Origin: Sphingomonas jinjuensis
GTDB lineage: Bacteria > Pseudomonadota > Alphaproteobacteria > Sphingomonadales > Sphingomonadaceae
Reading direction: 5' to 3'
DNA length: 64,000 nt
Assembly: GCF_014197105.1 (NCBI RefSeq)
Contig: NZ_JACIEV010000006.1
Location: 1-64,000, forward strand
Shown: positions 1-8,386 of the stretch, in pieces
Layout: every line of letters starts with the position of its first letter
Numbering within the stretch: position 1 is the first letter of the stretch
Translations under genes and position numbers: made by a program
The notes under the pieces: generated by a model
What the model was told of the DNA's origin: nothing
The model's input: only the letters and a program-made list of their open reading frames with translations
The model's database searches: none

Positions 1-214
1 TGAGCAGGATCCCCAGCCGGCGATAGCCGAACCGGCGACGTTCGTTCGCGATCTCGCGCATCCGCTCGCGGACAGCATCGTCCTTCCCGCGAAGCAACTC
101 ATATTGCCATGCCGACCGGTTGACCCCGACCAGCCTGCAAGCGCGACGCCCGCAGAAGCCGTGGTCGGCCATCAGCTTCTCCACCGCAGCGTAGCGATCC
201 ACAGACCGGGTCAG
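1..214 (-). CDS. IS3-family transposase OrfB, N-terminal part (cut by window edge)
   Basis: This is the start of the DDE transposase catalytic subunit. It is read on the minus strand in a frame different from orfA. The visible protein contains RYAAVEKLMADHGFCGRRAC, then LVGVNRSAWQYELLRG, then RRRFGYRRLGILL, which are the N-terminal HTH_21-type features of IS3 OrfB. The catalytic DDE domain lies beyond base 1. The frame is +1 relative to orfA, whereas the family normally uses -1, so in this copy an OrfAB fusion may not be made. Confidence 0.75.
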   Translation of the reverse strand, partial: MTRSVDRYAAVEKLMADHGFCGRRACRLVGVNRSAWQYELLRGKDDAVRERMREIANERRRFGYRRLGILL

Positions 215-485
215 TTTTTCCCAGCAGATCCTTCAGCGCCGACACGTCCAGCATCGACTCCGCCAGCAGCTTCTTCAGCCGCCGGTTCTCATCCACCAGC
301 GTCCGCAACCGCGCCGCTTCCGACACGGTCATCCCGCCGTATTTCGACTTCCAGTTGTAGAATGTCGTATCGCTGATGCCGTACTTACGGCACAGCTCGG
401 CGGTCTTCACGCCAGCCTCGTGCTCACGCAGCACGCCTATGATCTGATCCTCGGTAAACGGCCTCGCCGCATCGCTCCTCTCCAT
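99..485 (-). CDS. IS3-family transposase OrfA
   Basis: This DNA-binding subunit recognises the element ends. The start at 485 (MERSD) is chosen because the family pattern begins just after it: FTEDQIIGVLREHEAG, then the helix-turn-helix (ELCRKYGISDTTFYNWK), then a leucine-zipper-like stretch (LRTLVDENRRLKKLLAE). Recognisable OrfA ends at the motif DLLGK around base 216. The frame then reads on through bases that encode OrfB in another frame. This readthrough is odd: one extra A in the A5 run near 215-219 would give a stop directly after GKN and would put orfB in the usual -1 frame. Confidence 0.8.
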   Translation of the reverse strand: MERSDAARPFTEDQIIGVLREHEAGVKTAELCRKYGISDTTFYNWKSKYGGMTVSEAARLRTLVDENRRLKKLLAESMLDVSALKDLLGKTDPVCGSLRCGGEADGRPRLLRASRLQAGRGQPVGMAI

Positions 486-531
486 CTGACGAGCTAACTT
501 ACCAATGGCATGATTTCCGGGGAGCACGTCA

Positions 532-893
532 CGACCAGGTCCCAATTACCCTGCTTGGTGTAGAACTTGACCGCGAAGCCGTGAACGTCGCGCGGGGTGT
601 CGACCGAACCCGATCCACCGGCGACGGTTGAGAAGCGAGTGAAAACCGGGGTGCGGACGCCGACCTTCTGGAACAGATCGGCCAAGGTCACGTCCGCCAG
701 CGATTCGGTTTAACTCGAAATAGCCGTGCGCGGCCGAGCCGCGCGCGTGGACGATCCGCTCCGGGATGCGCTCGTGATCGAAGTGATTAATCTTCCCGCG
801 GTAGACCTCGTCTTCGAGCAGAGCTGGGCCGCGCGCGCCTACCTTGAGCTGATTTTGATTGTCGCTGATTGGTATGCCGTGGTTGGTCGTCAG
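532..893 (-). pseudogene. katE: catalase (KatE-like), N-terminal fragment, frameshifted and IS-truncated
   Basis: The minus strand encodes the first ~115 residues of a heme catalase. Visible motifs are [40 protein letters not shown] (with the active-site His) and [13 protein letters not shown]. The reading frame breaks near 705-712, between GYFEL and [12 protein letters not shown]. Homology ends abruptly at NWDLV, where the insertion sequence begins. No convincing start codon is seen upstream of 893 in this frame. The heme ligand Tyr and the C-terminal two-thirds are absent from the window, so this copy cannot make active catalase. Confidence 0.85.
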
Positions 894-1165
894 TACCGGG
901 TGATCAGCGCCCGCTACCTGGTGGAGCTCGCCGCCGTCGCCGGTGCGACACTGCTCGGGTTCGTAATCAGCCTGTCGGATCCTCAAACGTTGCGTGACTG
1001 CAACGCTTGCGCTCTCAACGTCCGGCAGGAGGTGATGGCCCATCGAGATCGTAGGAAAAGCAAGAATGGGTCGATCCTAGCGATTGGCGGCTCCGCTATG
1101 CCTCACGCTTCCCGTCAGGGGCTCTCGATTTCTCATCCAGGTTGAAGGTGAGTTGCCGGCGTTCG
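894..1165. other. intergenic region without recognisable gene
   Basis: I see no gene here on either strand. The minus-strand frame of the catalase remnant stays open to about 1043, but that stretch has no catalase-like features and may be decayed 5' sequence. Together with the flanking transposase pieces this looks like a scar of repeated insertion and deletion. Confidence 0.4.
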
Positions 1166-1342
1166 TTAGACCGTGATCTCGATGGCGGCCGAAGAATATT
1201 CGACTGACGTCAACCAGCCGAGCGATGTGTGAGGACGGCTCTCGTTGTCGCTCACGATCATCGTCAGCCCGCTATACGCGGCGATCCGATCGGTGAGGTC
1301 GCGAACGACCCGCCGACCCGAGATCGACGTATGACCATCGCC
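1166..1342 (-). pseudogene. IS3-family OrfB remnant with internal deletion
   Basis: The minus strand reads GHTSISGRRVVRDLTDRI, then LTMIVSDN, and then directly RPHTSLGWLTSVEY. The first part matches the middle of an IS3 OrfB DDE domain, where SDN carries the second catalytic Asp. The last part is the conserved C-terminal RPHSSLG motif. About 70 to 80 residues that normally separate them, including the catalytic Glu, are missing, so this is a dead remnant. It lies about 640 bases from the intact IS3 end at 531 and may derive from a related element. Confidence 0.7.
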
Positions 1343-1544
1343 CGGAGGCATCGGCGCCCGTACCCTCGCGGTCGCGGGCGCTGCGATCAATCGTGGTCGA
1401 TGTCGCGCATGGCTCCTCGGCTGCATGGCAACACTCGATCGGCCCCCTTTGCGGTCTAGCGTCCGGCAGTCTTGGCGAAATCCATCTCCGCCATTAACGT
1501 TGTCACAGTAGACCGCGTCGCTTCGTCTCGTTGCCACGGCGCCG

Positions 1545-2462
1545 CTATTTCTGTCGGTCGAGCCAGCCATGGGCGCGCAGCCAGCCAAGCAATGCGGCGT
1601 TCCAGCCCGTGCTGGTCGTTCCCGGCTTGCCGTCGAAGCCGAAGCCGTGGCCGCCATGTTCGTAAACGTGGAGCTCGACCGGCCGACCATGGCGGCGCCA
1701 GCTGTCGGGAAGGCCATAGCCTTGCTTGCCGAACAGCTCGTCGTCGCTCGCCACGGCGACGAACAACGGCGGGGCGGCGGCTGGCACCGTCGCGGGTGCC
1801 ATCGACGGATAGATGGCGGCGAGCAGGTCGGGCAGGGTGCCGGGCGCAGCGGTCTTCACCAGATCGATGCCCATGATCGCGCCGGCCGAAAAGCCCATAT
1901 AGGCGATCCGGTGCGGGTCGATGCCCCATTGTGCCGCACGGTCGCGCACCAGTCGCATCGCCGTTTGTGCATCCGCCAGCGCCGGTGCGGGCGCGGCAAT
2001 GTCGGCGCCGCCCTTCGCCTCGGCCGCGGCGGCAGCGGCGAAGCGGGCGAGTGCCGCCTGCTTGAACGCGTCCATCGGCGCCGGGGTGGCATCCAGCCGG
2101 TACTTGAGCACGAAGGCGGCGATGCCGTGATCGGCAAGCCAGCGCGCCGGCTTCATTGCCTCCGCTTCCATCGATTCCATCACGAAGCCGCCGCCCGGCG
2201 CGATGACCACCGCCGCGCCCGTCGCCTTTGCCTTGTCGGGCAGAACGGGAAGCAGCGTCGCAGTCGACACGTTACGCACGGTCGGGCGTCCGGCGAGGGT
2301 AAACCAGCTTTCCGCCGGCATGCCGGGAACGCCGCCAGTACCGAGTGGGATCGCCCCAACCTGAGGCGGCGTCGCCATCGGTGCGACCGGGATCGACTGG
2401 GCGGCGGCGATGCATGGCGTTGCCAGCGACAAGGCGATGCAGGCGATACGGATGGCGATCAT
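1545..2462 (-). CDS. alpha/beta hydrolase, esterase-like, exported
   Basis: A 305-residue serine hydrolase with an N-terminal signal peptide (residues 1-21, ending AAAQ). It shows an oxyanion loop PGGG near 89-92, the nucleophile elbow GFSAG (Ser192), an acid in ASDDE (Asp240/241) and the catalytic His in HGGHGF (about 272). This arrangement fits the BD-FAE / acetyl-xylan-esterase-like group that removes acyl groups from carbohydrates. It starts 25 bases after the GH3 glucosidase stop and has its own GAAAGG ribosome site, so the two genes probably form an operon for acylated glycosides. The substrate cannot be read from the sequence. Confidence 0.8.
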   Translation of the reverse strand: MIAIRIACIALSLATPCIAAAQSIPVAPMATPPQVGAIPLGTGGVPGMPAESWFTLAGRPTVRNVSTATLLPVLPDKAKATGAAVVIAPGGGFVMESMEAEAMKPARWLADHGIAAFVLKYRLDATPAPMDAFKQAALARFAAAAAAEAKGGADIAAPAPALADAQTAMRLVRDRAAQWGIDPHRIAYMGFSAGAIMGIDLVKTAAPGTLPDLLAAIYPSMAPATVPAAAPPLFVAVASDDELFGKQGYGLPDSWRRHGRPVELHVYEHGGHGFGFDGKPGTTSTGWNAALLGWLRAHGWLDRQK

Positions 2463-2487
2463 GTCTGTGCCCTTTCCAACGTCGGTA

Positions 2488-4707
2488 TCAGCGCCACTGG
2501 CGCGCCGGCAGGGTGATCGTGACGACCGGCCCCAGGTCGGTGGCGGATCGACCCAAGGCGAAGCCGTATCGGCCGGCGGCCATCGACCATTTGCCGCCGC
2601 GGCTTTCCGCCAAAAGCTTGGGATCGATCGGGATCATCACGGTCGTGGTCGCGCCGGCCGCAATCGCCACCTTGGCGAAGCCGGCGAGCCGACGCGTCGG
2701 GCCGGCCGGCGTCGACACGAGATAGAGCTGTGCCACCTCGCTGCCGCCACGTTGGCCGACATTGCGGATCGCGGCGCTCGCCCGTGGGCTGGCACCGCCG
2801 ACGACCTTCAGGGGCCCATGGTCGAACCGCGTGTAGCTCAGTCCAAACCCGAACGGGAACAGCGGCGCCAGCCCCTTGCGCGCGAACCAGCGGTAGCCGA
2901 CGTCAGCTCCCTCGATGTCATAGTCGATCGGATAGCTCTTGCCCGCCGCCAGCCCGGCGGCGAAGTCACGGTCGACCATGCCGGCATAGGGCAGCGCGGG
3001 GCGCGGCAGCTGATCGAGCGAGGCGGGGAACGTCACCGGCAGGCGCCCCGACGGATTGACGTCGCCGAACAAGGTCGCCGCGATCGCATCGCCACCGCGC
3101 GCTCCGCCGTACCATGCTTCGAGCACCGCGCCGCTTCGGTCCAGCCACGGCATCAGGACGGGGCCGCCCGTCTCCAGCACGACGACCGTCTTCGGATTGG
3201 CGGCGGCGACGGCGGCGATCAGCGCGTCCTGCCCGCCGGGAAGCGACAGGTCGGGCACGTCCATGCCCTCCGCCATCCATTGCGTCGCGAAGACGATCGC
3301 CACGTCCGCCGCCCTTGCCGCCGCGGCAGCTTCTGCGGGATAGCGGCCGTCGACGAATTTGACGCTCGCCTTGGACGCCAGCGCGCGGATCGCGGCGAGC
3401 GGTGCGGTGCCGTGATAGGTCTGGTTGTTGTACTTGGCGAGCGGTCCCTCGCCGCCCATCGGCAGCGACACGGCGGGCCCACCCTCCGGCTGGACTTGCG
3501 TCGATCCGCCACCCGACAGCACGCCGGCATCGGCATAGCCGCCGATCACCGCGATCGATCGCACCGCCTTGGACAGCGGCAACAGTGCGTTCCGGTTGCG
3601 CAGCAGCACGATGCCTTCGTCCTCGACCGCCCGCGCGAGGGCGGCGTTGCCGGCGACATCGATCGGGCCCTTGGCCGGCGGGTTCGCATCCAGACCAACC
3701 GCGTAGATCGATCGGAGGATCCGCCGGTTCATGTCCTGCAATCGCGTGGCGTAGGCCGGATCGCGTGCCGCCGCCTCGGCCAAGGGCTTGGCGAAGAACA
3801 TCTGCTTGTCGATCTGCGCACCCGATTGCTGGTCGAGCCCTGCGATCGCGAAGTCGAGCGCGCCCACCGCGCCCCAATCGGACATGACGAAGCCCGGATA
3901 GCGCCAATCCTGCTTGAGCACGCGGTTGAGTAGGTAGTCGCTGCCGCATGCCGGCGCGCCGTTGACGCGATTGTACGCGCACATCACCGAACCCGGTCGC
4001 CCCTGCTCGATGGCGAGTTCGAACGCGAGCAGGTCGCTCATCCGGAAGGCATCGTCGGCGATCCGTCCATCGACGGCGTGCCGCCCCGTCTCCTGCGCGT
4101 TCAGCGCGAAATGCTTCACCGTCGACATGACGTGCTGCGACTGGGTGCCGTCGATCGCCGCGCCGCCGAGCACGCCCGAGTGCAGCGGATCCTCACCGAA
4201 ATACTCAAAGGTGCGCCCGTTGCGCGGATCGCGCATCAGGTTGATGCCGCCGCCCAGCAGCACGTTGAAGCCCTTGGCCTTCGCCTCCCGCGCGATCATC
4301 GCGCCACCGCGGCGGATCAGATCGGGGTTCCATGTCGCCCCCATCGCGGTTGCCGACGGCAGTGCGGTCGCGCCGTCCTTGCGCAGATTTGCGATGTAGG
4401 AGACGCCGAGGCTGGCATCGGTTTCGAGCAGCGCCGGGACGCCGAGGCGAGGGAGCCCGGTGATATAGCCGGCCCCCAGCACCGCCTCCGCAGGAATCTT
4501 GACGTTGGGGATCAGCGGGATCGCCCACAGGCCGTGGGTGAGCGTCGTTCGCTCGTCGGGTCGCATCCGGCGTTCGGTGTCGGCGGCACGAGCCTCCGCC
4601 TGTCGATCCCCCGACACGGGCGTGGCCGATGTCGGTTGCCGCTGCGCCGACGCCATCGCCGCACATCCGGCGATCACGCCGGCCAAGATGATCGTTCGAC
4701 CCGCCAT
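2488..4707 (-). CDS. bglX: glycoside hydrolase family 3 beta-glucosidase
   Basis: A GH3 enzyme of about 739 residues that hydrolyses terminal beta-linked sugars, probably in the periplasm. The start at 4707 (MAGRTII) is preferred because it gives a signal peptide ending AMASAQ and has a GGAGGG site upstream. A longer in-frame start at 4782 is unlikely. The N-terminal barrel contains the nucleophile motif MSDWG (Asp277 by this start). The second alpha/beta domain carries the GGxGS-like GGGSTQ motif, and a fibronectin-III-like C-terminal domain follows. It is transcribed away from the TonB receptor, from overlapping promoters. Confidence 0.88.
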   Translation of the reverse strand: MAGRTIILAGVIAGCAAMASAQRQPTSATPVSGDRQAEARAADTERRMRPDERTTLTHGLWAIPLIPNVKIPAEAVLGAGYITGLPRLGVPALLETDASLGVSYIANLRKDGATALPSATAMGATWNPDLIRRGGAMIAREAKAKGFNVLLGGGINLMRDPRNGRTFEYFGEDPLHSGVLGGAAIDGTQSQHVMSTVKHFALNAQETGRHAVDGRIADDAFRMSDLLAFELAIEQGRPGSVMCAYNRVNGAPACGSDYLLNRVLKQDWRYPGFVMSDWGAVGALDFAIAGLDQQSGAQIDKQMFFAKPLAEAAARDPAYATRLQDMNRRILRSIYAVGLDANPPAKGPIDVAGNAALARAVEDEGIVLLRNRNALLPLSKAVRSIAVIGGYADAGVLSGGGSTQVQPEGGPAVSLPMGGEGPLAKYNNQTYHGTAPLAAIRALASKASVKFVDGRYPAEAAAAARAADVAIVFATQWMAEGMDVPDLSLPGGQDALIAAVAAANPKTVVVLETGGPVLMPWLDRSGAVLEAWYGGARGGDAIAATLFGDVNPSGRLPVTFPASLDQLPRPALPYAGMVDRDFAAGLAAGKSYPIDYDIEGADVGYRWFARKGLAPLFPFGFGLSYTRFDHGPLKVVGGASPRASAAIRNVGQRGGSEVAQLYLVSTPAGPTRRLAGFAKVAIAAGATTTVMIPIDPKLLAESRGGKWSMAAGRYGFALGRSATDLGPVVTITLPARQWR

Positions 4708-4743
4708 TCCATCTACCCTCCCGCGCACCTTGTCACATACGTG

Positions 4744-4783
4744 CTTGACAGTATGTTTCTGACGCACGATGCTTGTTGTCAAG
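4744..4783. promoter_or_regulatory. overlapping divergent promoters with inverted TTGACA boxes
   Basis: CTTGACA at 4744-4750 and its exact inverted copy TGTCAAG at 4777-4783 lie between the GH3 gene and the receptor gene. Each is a consensus -35 hexamer. The rightward one is followed after 17 bases by GATGCT, a tolerable -10. The leftward one is followed by ACATAC-like sequence. The two polymerase sites overlap face to face, so only one could be occupied at a time. The repeat could also be an operator for the nearby TetR protein. Confidence 0.5.
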
Positions 4784-4819
4784 CGGCATCGACCGCATCA
4801 CGGGTGAGGGGAACATGCC

Positions 4820-7173
4820 ATGCGCACCGTCGCGATTCTTTTAAGTGCAAGCACGCTGGCGCTGTCGAACGCCGCCGCGGCTCAGACCACGCCGACTACG
4901 ACCTCGAGCGGGACCGAAACGCAGGCGACCGACCCGGCGACCACGCCCGACGGCGACATCGTCGTCACCGCGCAGCGCCGCGCCGAAAACCTGCGCGACG
5001 TGCCGATCGCCATCACCGTCGTGAACGGCCAGTCGATCCGCGAAACCGGCGCCACTCAGCTCGCCGACATCACCCAGCGCGCACCGAGTCTCAACTTCAC
5101 CGCCACGCCCGGCGTGCCCAATTTCGCGATCCGCGGCGTCGGCACGAACTCCTTCGACTATGGCATCGAGTCGGCGGTCGGCATCGCGGTCGACGACGTC
5201 AACATCACGCTCCCGCGCTATGTACCGCTCAACTCGCTCGCCGATGTCGAGCGGATCGAAGTGCTGCGCGGCCCCCAGGGCCTGTTGTTCGGCAAGAACA
5301 CCACCGCCGGGCTGATCTTGATCGCCACCACCAAGCCGAAACTCGGCGTGTTCGGCAGCAGCGGGCGGGTCCAGGCCGGCAGCCGCGACCAGGTGCAGGC
5401 GCAGGCGGTCGTCAACCTGCCGATCGGCGACACCATCGCGTTGCGCGTCAGCGGCGGCTATCAGTATCAGAAGCCTTCGACCCAGCTCGTCGGCCCCGGA
5501 CGCCTCAATCCCGTGCGTCGCTACTTCGGCACTGCCAAGCTGCTGTGGGAGCCGACCGATCGACTGTCGCTCTATGCGATCGCCGATTATCAGAACAACA
5601 CGGGAGTCGAGGCCTATTCGACGATCCGCAAGTTCGGCGGCAACGATCCGACGCCGATCCCCGCAGCGTTCCGTCCGTTCGCGCCGGCCAATTTCGTGTT
5701 CCAGCAAAACACCGCGCTGGGCGTCGTCGCATCACCGACCAACAACAAGACCGCGATCGGCAGCACCAACGTGGTGCGTGACGAGCGCAGCTTCGGTGCC
5801 CAGCTGTCGGCGAGCTACGATGCCGGGCCGCTCACCGTCACCTCGGTCACCGCCTATCGCGACCTGAACGCGCGCGCCAACAACGACGTCGATCAGACGC
5901 CGGTGGCCTTCTTCGACACCAATATCGCCAACTCCCAATCCCACCAGCTGTCGGAGGAACTGCGCGTCACCAACAACGGTCGCGGCTTCGTCGACTATAC
6001 CGCCGGGCTCTATTATTTCGAGCAGCACATCGATGCCCAGATCCTGCAGGCGGGGACGTTCGGGGTGTTCCCGGCAAGCTCGGCGATCCGGCTGTCGCCG
6101 GTCAACGGCCGTCGAACTTCGACTATCGCACCAAGAGCTATGCCGGCTTCGCGCAGCTGACGTTCAACCTCACCCAATCGCTGCGCCTGATCGCCGGCGG
6201 CCGCTACACCCGCGACGAGATCAACTCGACGACGACCGTCACCGCGGTGCCGGGCGTCTGCAACCTCGTCACCTTCCTGCTGAGCGGCGGGCAACGCTGC
6301 GTCGGTACGCTGGCGGCGCCGCTGGTCGCCGATCGCAACGCCGACGGCTTCTCGGCACGCGCCGGCATCGAATATGCGATCGCGCCCACCGCCAACCTCT
6401 ATGCAACCTACACGCGCGGCTACAAGGGACCGGCGGTCAGCTCGGCAGCAGGCGTCGCGTTCGGCGTCGATCCCGAAAAGGTCGACGCCTATGAGATCGG
6501 CGCCAAGCTCGACCTCGCCGATCGCCGCGTCAGCCTGAACGTCGCCGGCTTCATCAACGACTTCCGCGATTTCCAGGCGCAGGTGTTCGATCCGACGCTC
6601 AACGGCGGCCTCGGCACCTTCCGCACCGGCAACGCGAGCACGCTCAAGACCCGCGGCGTCGAGGCGGAGGCGGTGGTGCGCCCGTTCGCCGGGGTCAGCC
6701 TGTCGGGCGGCGTCACCTATCTCGACACGCGCTACGGCAACTACAACGTCAGCTGCTACACCGGGCAGACCGCGGCGCAGGGCTGCACCTTGCCTGGCCC
6801 CAGCTTCAATGCCGCGGGATCGCCACTGATCGGGGCATCGAAGTGGACGACGAGCCTGGCCGCCAATGTCGACCAGCCGATCGGCAACGACCTGAAGGTG
6901 TTCGTCAACGCCGACTGGCGCTATCGCAGCCGCTTCTATTACGCGATCAACGATCCCAATACGATCCAGGCCGGCTATTCGCTCGTCAACGCCACGATCG
7001 GCATCGGCGATATCGGCGACCACGCGCGGTTCAGCGTCTTCGTCCGCAACCTGTTCGACAAGCGCTATGCCGCGGCGATCTTCCCCGGCAATTTCTCGGC
7101 GGGCCAGTACGTCCAGACGCTGCCCGACGCCGCCTTCCGCCGCATCGGCGGCGCCTTCGAGTGGCGCTTTTGA
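4820..7173 (+). pseudogene. TonB-dependent receptor with a frameshift
   Basis: This would be an outer-membrane receptor of about 784 residues. It has a signal peptide ending AAAAQ, a TonB box (DIVVTAQRR), a plug domain (LRGPQGLLFGKNT) and a beta-barrel ending in the typical C-terminal Phe (FEWRF). The frame set by the ATG at 4820 runs to 6160. From about 6118 the barrel continues in the -1 frame (NFDYRTKSYAGFAQL onward) up to 7173. Loss of a single C near 6107 would explain the break (NGPSNFDY if restored). It is either a real null allele or a sequence error. The neighbours suggest uptake of a glycoside or its aglycone. Confidence 0.85.
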
Positions 7174-7238
7174 CGGTACACCCTGGCCCCGACTTGTTCG
7201 GGGGCAGGCAATCCGTCATCAAGACGCCGGGAGCGAAA

Positions 7239-7877
7239 ATGGGCGAGACGAAAACGCGGCGACGCACGCAGGAACAGCGCACCGCAGAGACGCGCACCGC
7301 CTTGTTCGAGGCGGCCGTCCGCGCGATCAGCCGCCTCGGCTACAGCCGCGCCAGCAACGCCGAGATCGCCGACGAGGCGGGCGTCAGCCGCGGCGCGATT
7401 ACCCACCACTTCGCCACCCGCGCCGCCTTCATCGCGGAGGTGGTCCGCTGGGTGTTCGAGCAGGAAGTTCTCGCTTATCAGGAACTCCAGCGCGAGTGGA
7501 ATACTGGCTCGCGCGTGTCGGACTGGCCGCGCATTTCGTGGGAGGTGCTGTCGCGCCCATCCGGCATCGCGGTGCTCGAGATCTTCGTCGCCTCGCGCAG
7601 CGACCCCGAGCTCGCCGCGCTGATCAAGCCGGTTCAGGCGGCGATTGAACAGCTGGCGGCCACCGCCTTCCTTGAACGGCTAGGAGCCAAGACGCGCGAC
7701 ACCGCTGCGATCCGGCTCGTCGTCTGGGCGATGCGCGGGCTGTCGCTCGGGCGCGAATTCGTCGACGACCCCGACCAGATCACCGACGCCGTCGACCTGC
7801 TTGCCAGGCTGCTCGAACGTGCCGCGCCGAACGGGACCGTCCAGGAATTGATCGAGCTCCGGTCGCCCAGTCGCTGA
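7239..7877 (+). CDS. TetR/AcrR-family transcriptional regulator
   Basis: A 212-residue one-component repressor. The N-terminal helix-turn-helix (residues about 15-60) contains EAAVRAISRLGYSRAS and GVSRGAITHHFATR, followed by an all-helical ligand domain. The ATG at 7239 is the first that removes overlap with the receptor gene. It lies 65 bases downstream of the receptor stop on the same strand, so it probably controls that receptor and the divergent hydrolase genes. The inducer is unknown. Confidence 0.85.
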   Translation: MGETKTRRRTQEQRTAETRTALFEAAVRAISRLGYSRASNAEIADEAGVSRGAITHHFATRAAFIAEVVRWVFEQEVLAYQELQREWNTGSRVSDWPRISWEVLSRPSGIAVLEIFVASRSDPELAALIKPVQAAIEQLAATAFLERLGAKTRDTAAIRLVVWAMRGLSLGREFVDDPDQITDAVDLLARLLERAAPNGTVQELIELRSPSR

Positions 7878-7878
7878 A

Positions 7879-7904
7879 CGGGCCAGGGCAATGCCCGCTG
7901 CCCG
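7879..7904. terminator. GC-rich hairpin between convergent genes
   Basis: CGGG and GGGC pair with GCCC and CCCG to form a two-step hairpin just after the TetR stop and before the hemoglobin stop. There is no T-run, so it is only a candidate terminator serving either direction. Confidence 0.35.
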
Positions 7905-7911
7905 AACCGGC

Positions 7912-8385
7912 TCACTTCGCCACGACATCACGGTGCATCGGCGCGAGCTTCGCGAGCAGGCGGTTTTGCGCCGGGAAGGGGACGCGGGCGTGGCGCATGG
8001 CGGCCTGAAGGTTCTCCACGAGCGCGGCCGTGTCGGCCTGCTGGATGCCCATGTCCTTGTGTGCGGTCGCCATCGTCTGGCCCGAGTAATCGCAGCCACC
8101 GTTGAGCAGATAGCAGAATTGCTCGTACAGAGTGCGGCGCAGTCGGACCAAATCGCGGCTCTTGAAGATGTCGGCGATCCGGGGATCGGCGACGTTCCGT
8201 GCGACGAGATCGTCGACGATCGCGCGGACGCCGGGCTCGCCGCCAAAGGCACGCCACATTGCTTGGCCCTCGAACGGCGTCGCACCGGCGTTGGCATTGG
8301 CGTGGGCATAGGGGGCGACCGGCTCCTCTCCGGCGGGAACGGGCTGGGCCGATTGGAGCGCTAGGGCCAAAGCGAACGGGAACAT
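7912..8385 (-). CDS. group I truncated hemoglobin, probably exported
   Basis: A 157-residue protein with a 2-on-2 globin fold from about residue 38 on. The proximal heme His lies in AHKDMGI, and the typical RRTLYEQFCYLL and NRLLAKLAPMH stretches are present. The start at 8385 is chosen because it follows the upstream stop by one base and gives a short hydrophobic leader (MFPFALALAL). The leader and a low-complexity spacer suggest the globin acts in the periplasm, but its n-region lacks positive charges, so export is uncertain. It is coupled to the DUF3034 gene. Oxygen, NO or peroxide chemistry is likely; the exact role is unknown. Confidence 0.82.
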   Translation of the reverse strand: MFPFALALALQSAQPVPAGEEPVAPYAHANANAGATPFEGQAMWRAFGGEPGVRAIVDDLVARNVADPRIADIFKSRDLVRLRRTLYEQFCYLLNGGCDYSGQTMATAHKDMGIQQADTAALVENLQAAMRHARVPFPAQNRLLAKLAPMHRDVVAK

Positions 8386-8386
8386 C

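Larger units (their letters stand above)
1..531 (-). mobile_element. IS3-family insertion sequence, partial at window edge
   Basis: This is the orfA-side end of an IS3-family element that runs out of the window to the left. Both transposase frames are visible: orfA with its helix-turn-helix and coiled coil, and the start of orfB. The element appears to end near 531. Read on the minus strand, catalase coding sequence stops there and a TGACGTGC end begins, which fits the TG-starting ends of IS3 elements. The other end and any target duplication lie outside the window, so the exact boundary is inferred. Confidence 0.8.

Noticed and set aside
726..1145. 139-codon plus-strand frame opposite the catalase remnant
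   Set aside because: Complement of recognisable catalase sequence, with no ribosome site or domain.
2410..3933. 507-codon plus-strand frame opposite the GH3 gene
   Set aside because: Shadow frame with abnormal composition, rich in Arg and His.
4078..5781. 567-codon plus-strand frame spanning the glucosidase start and the receptor
   Set aside because: It crosses a divergent promoter and overlaps two well-supported genes. It has no domain.
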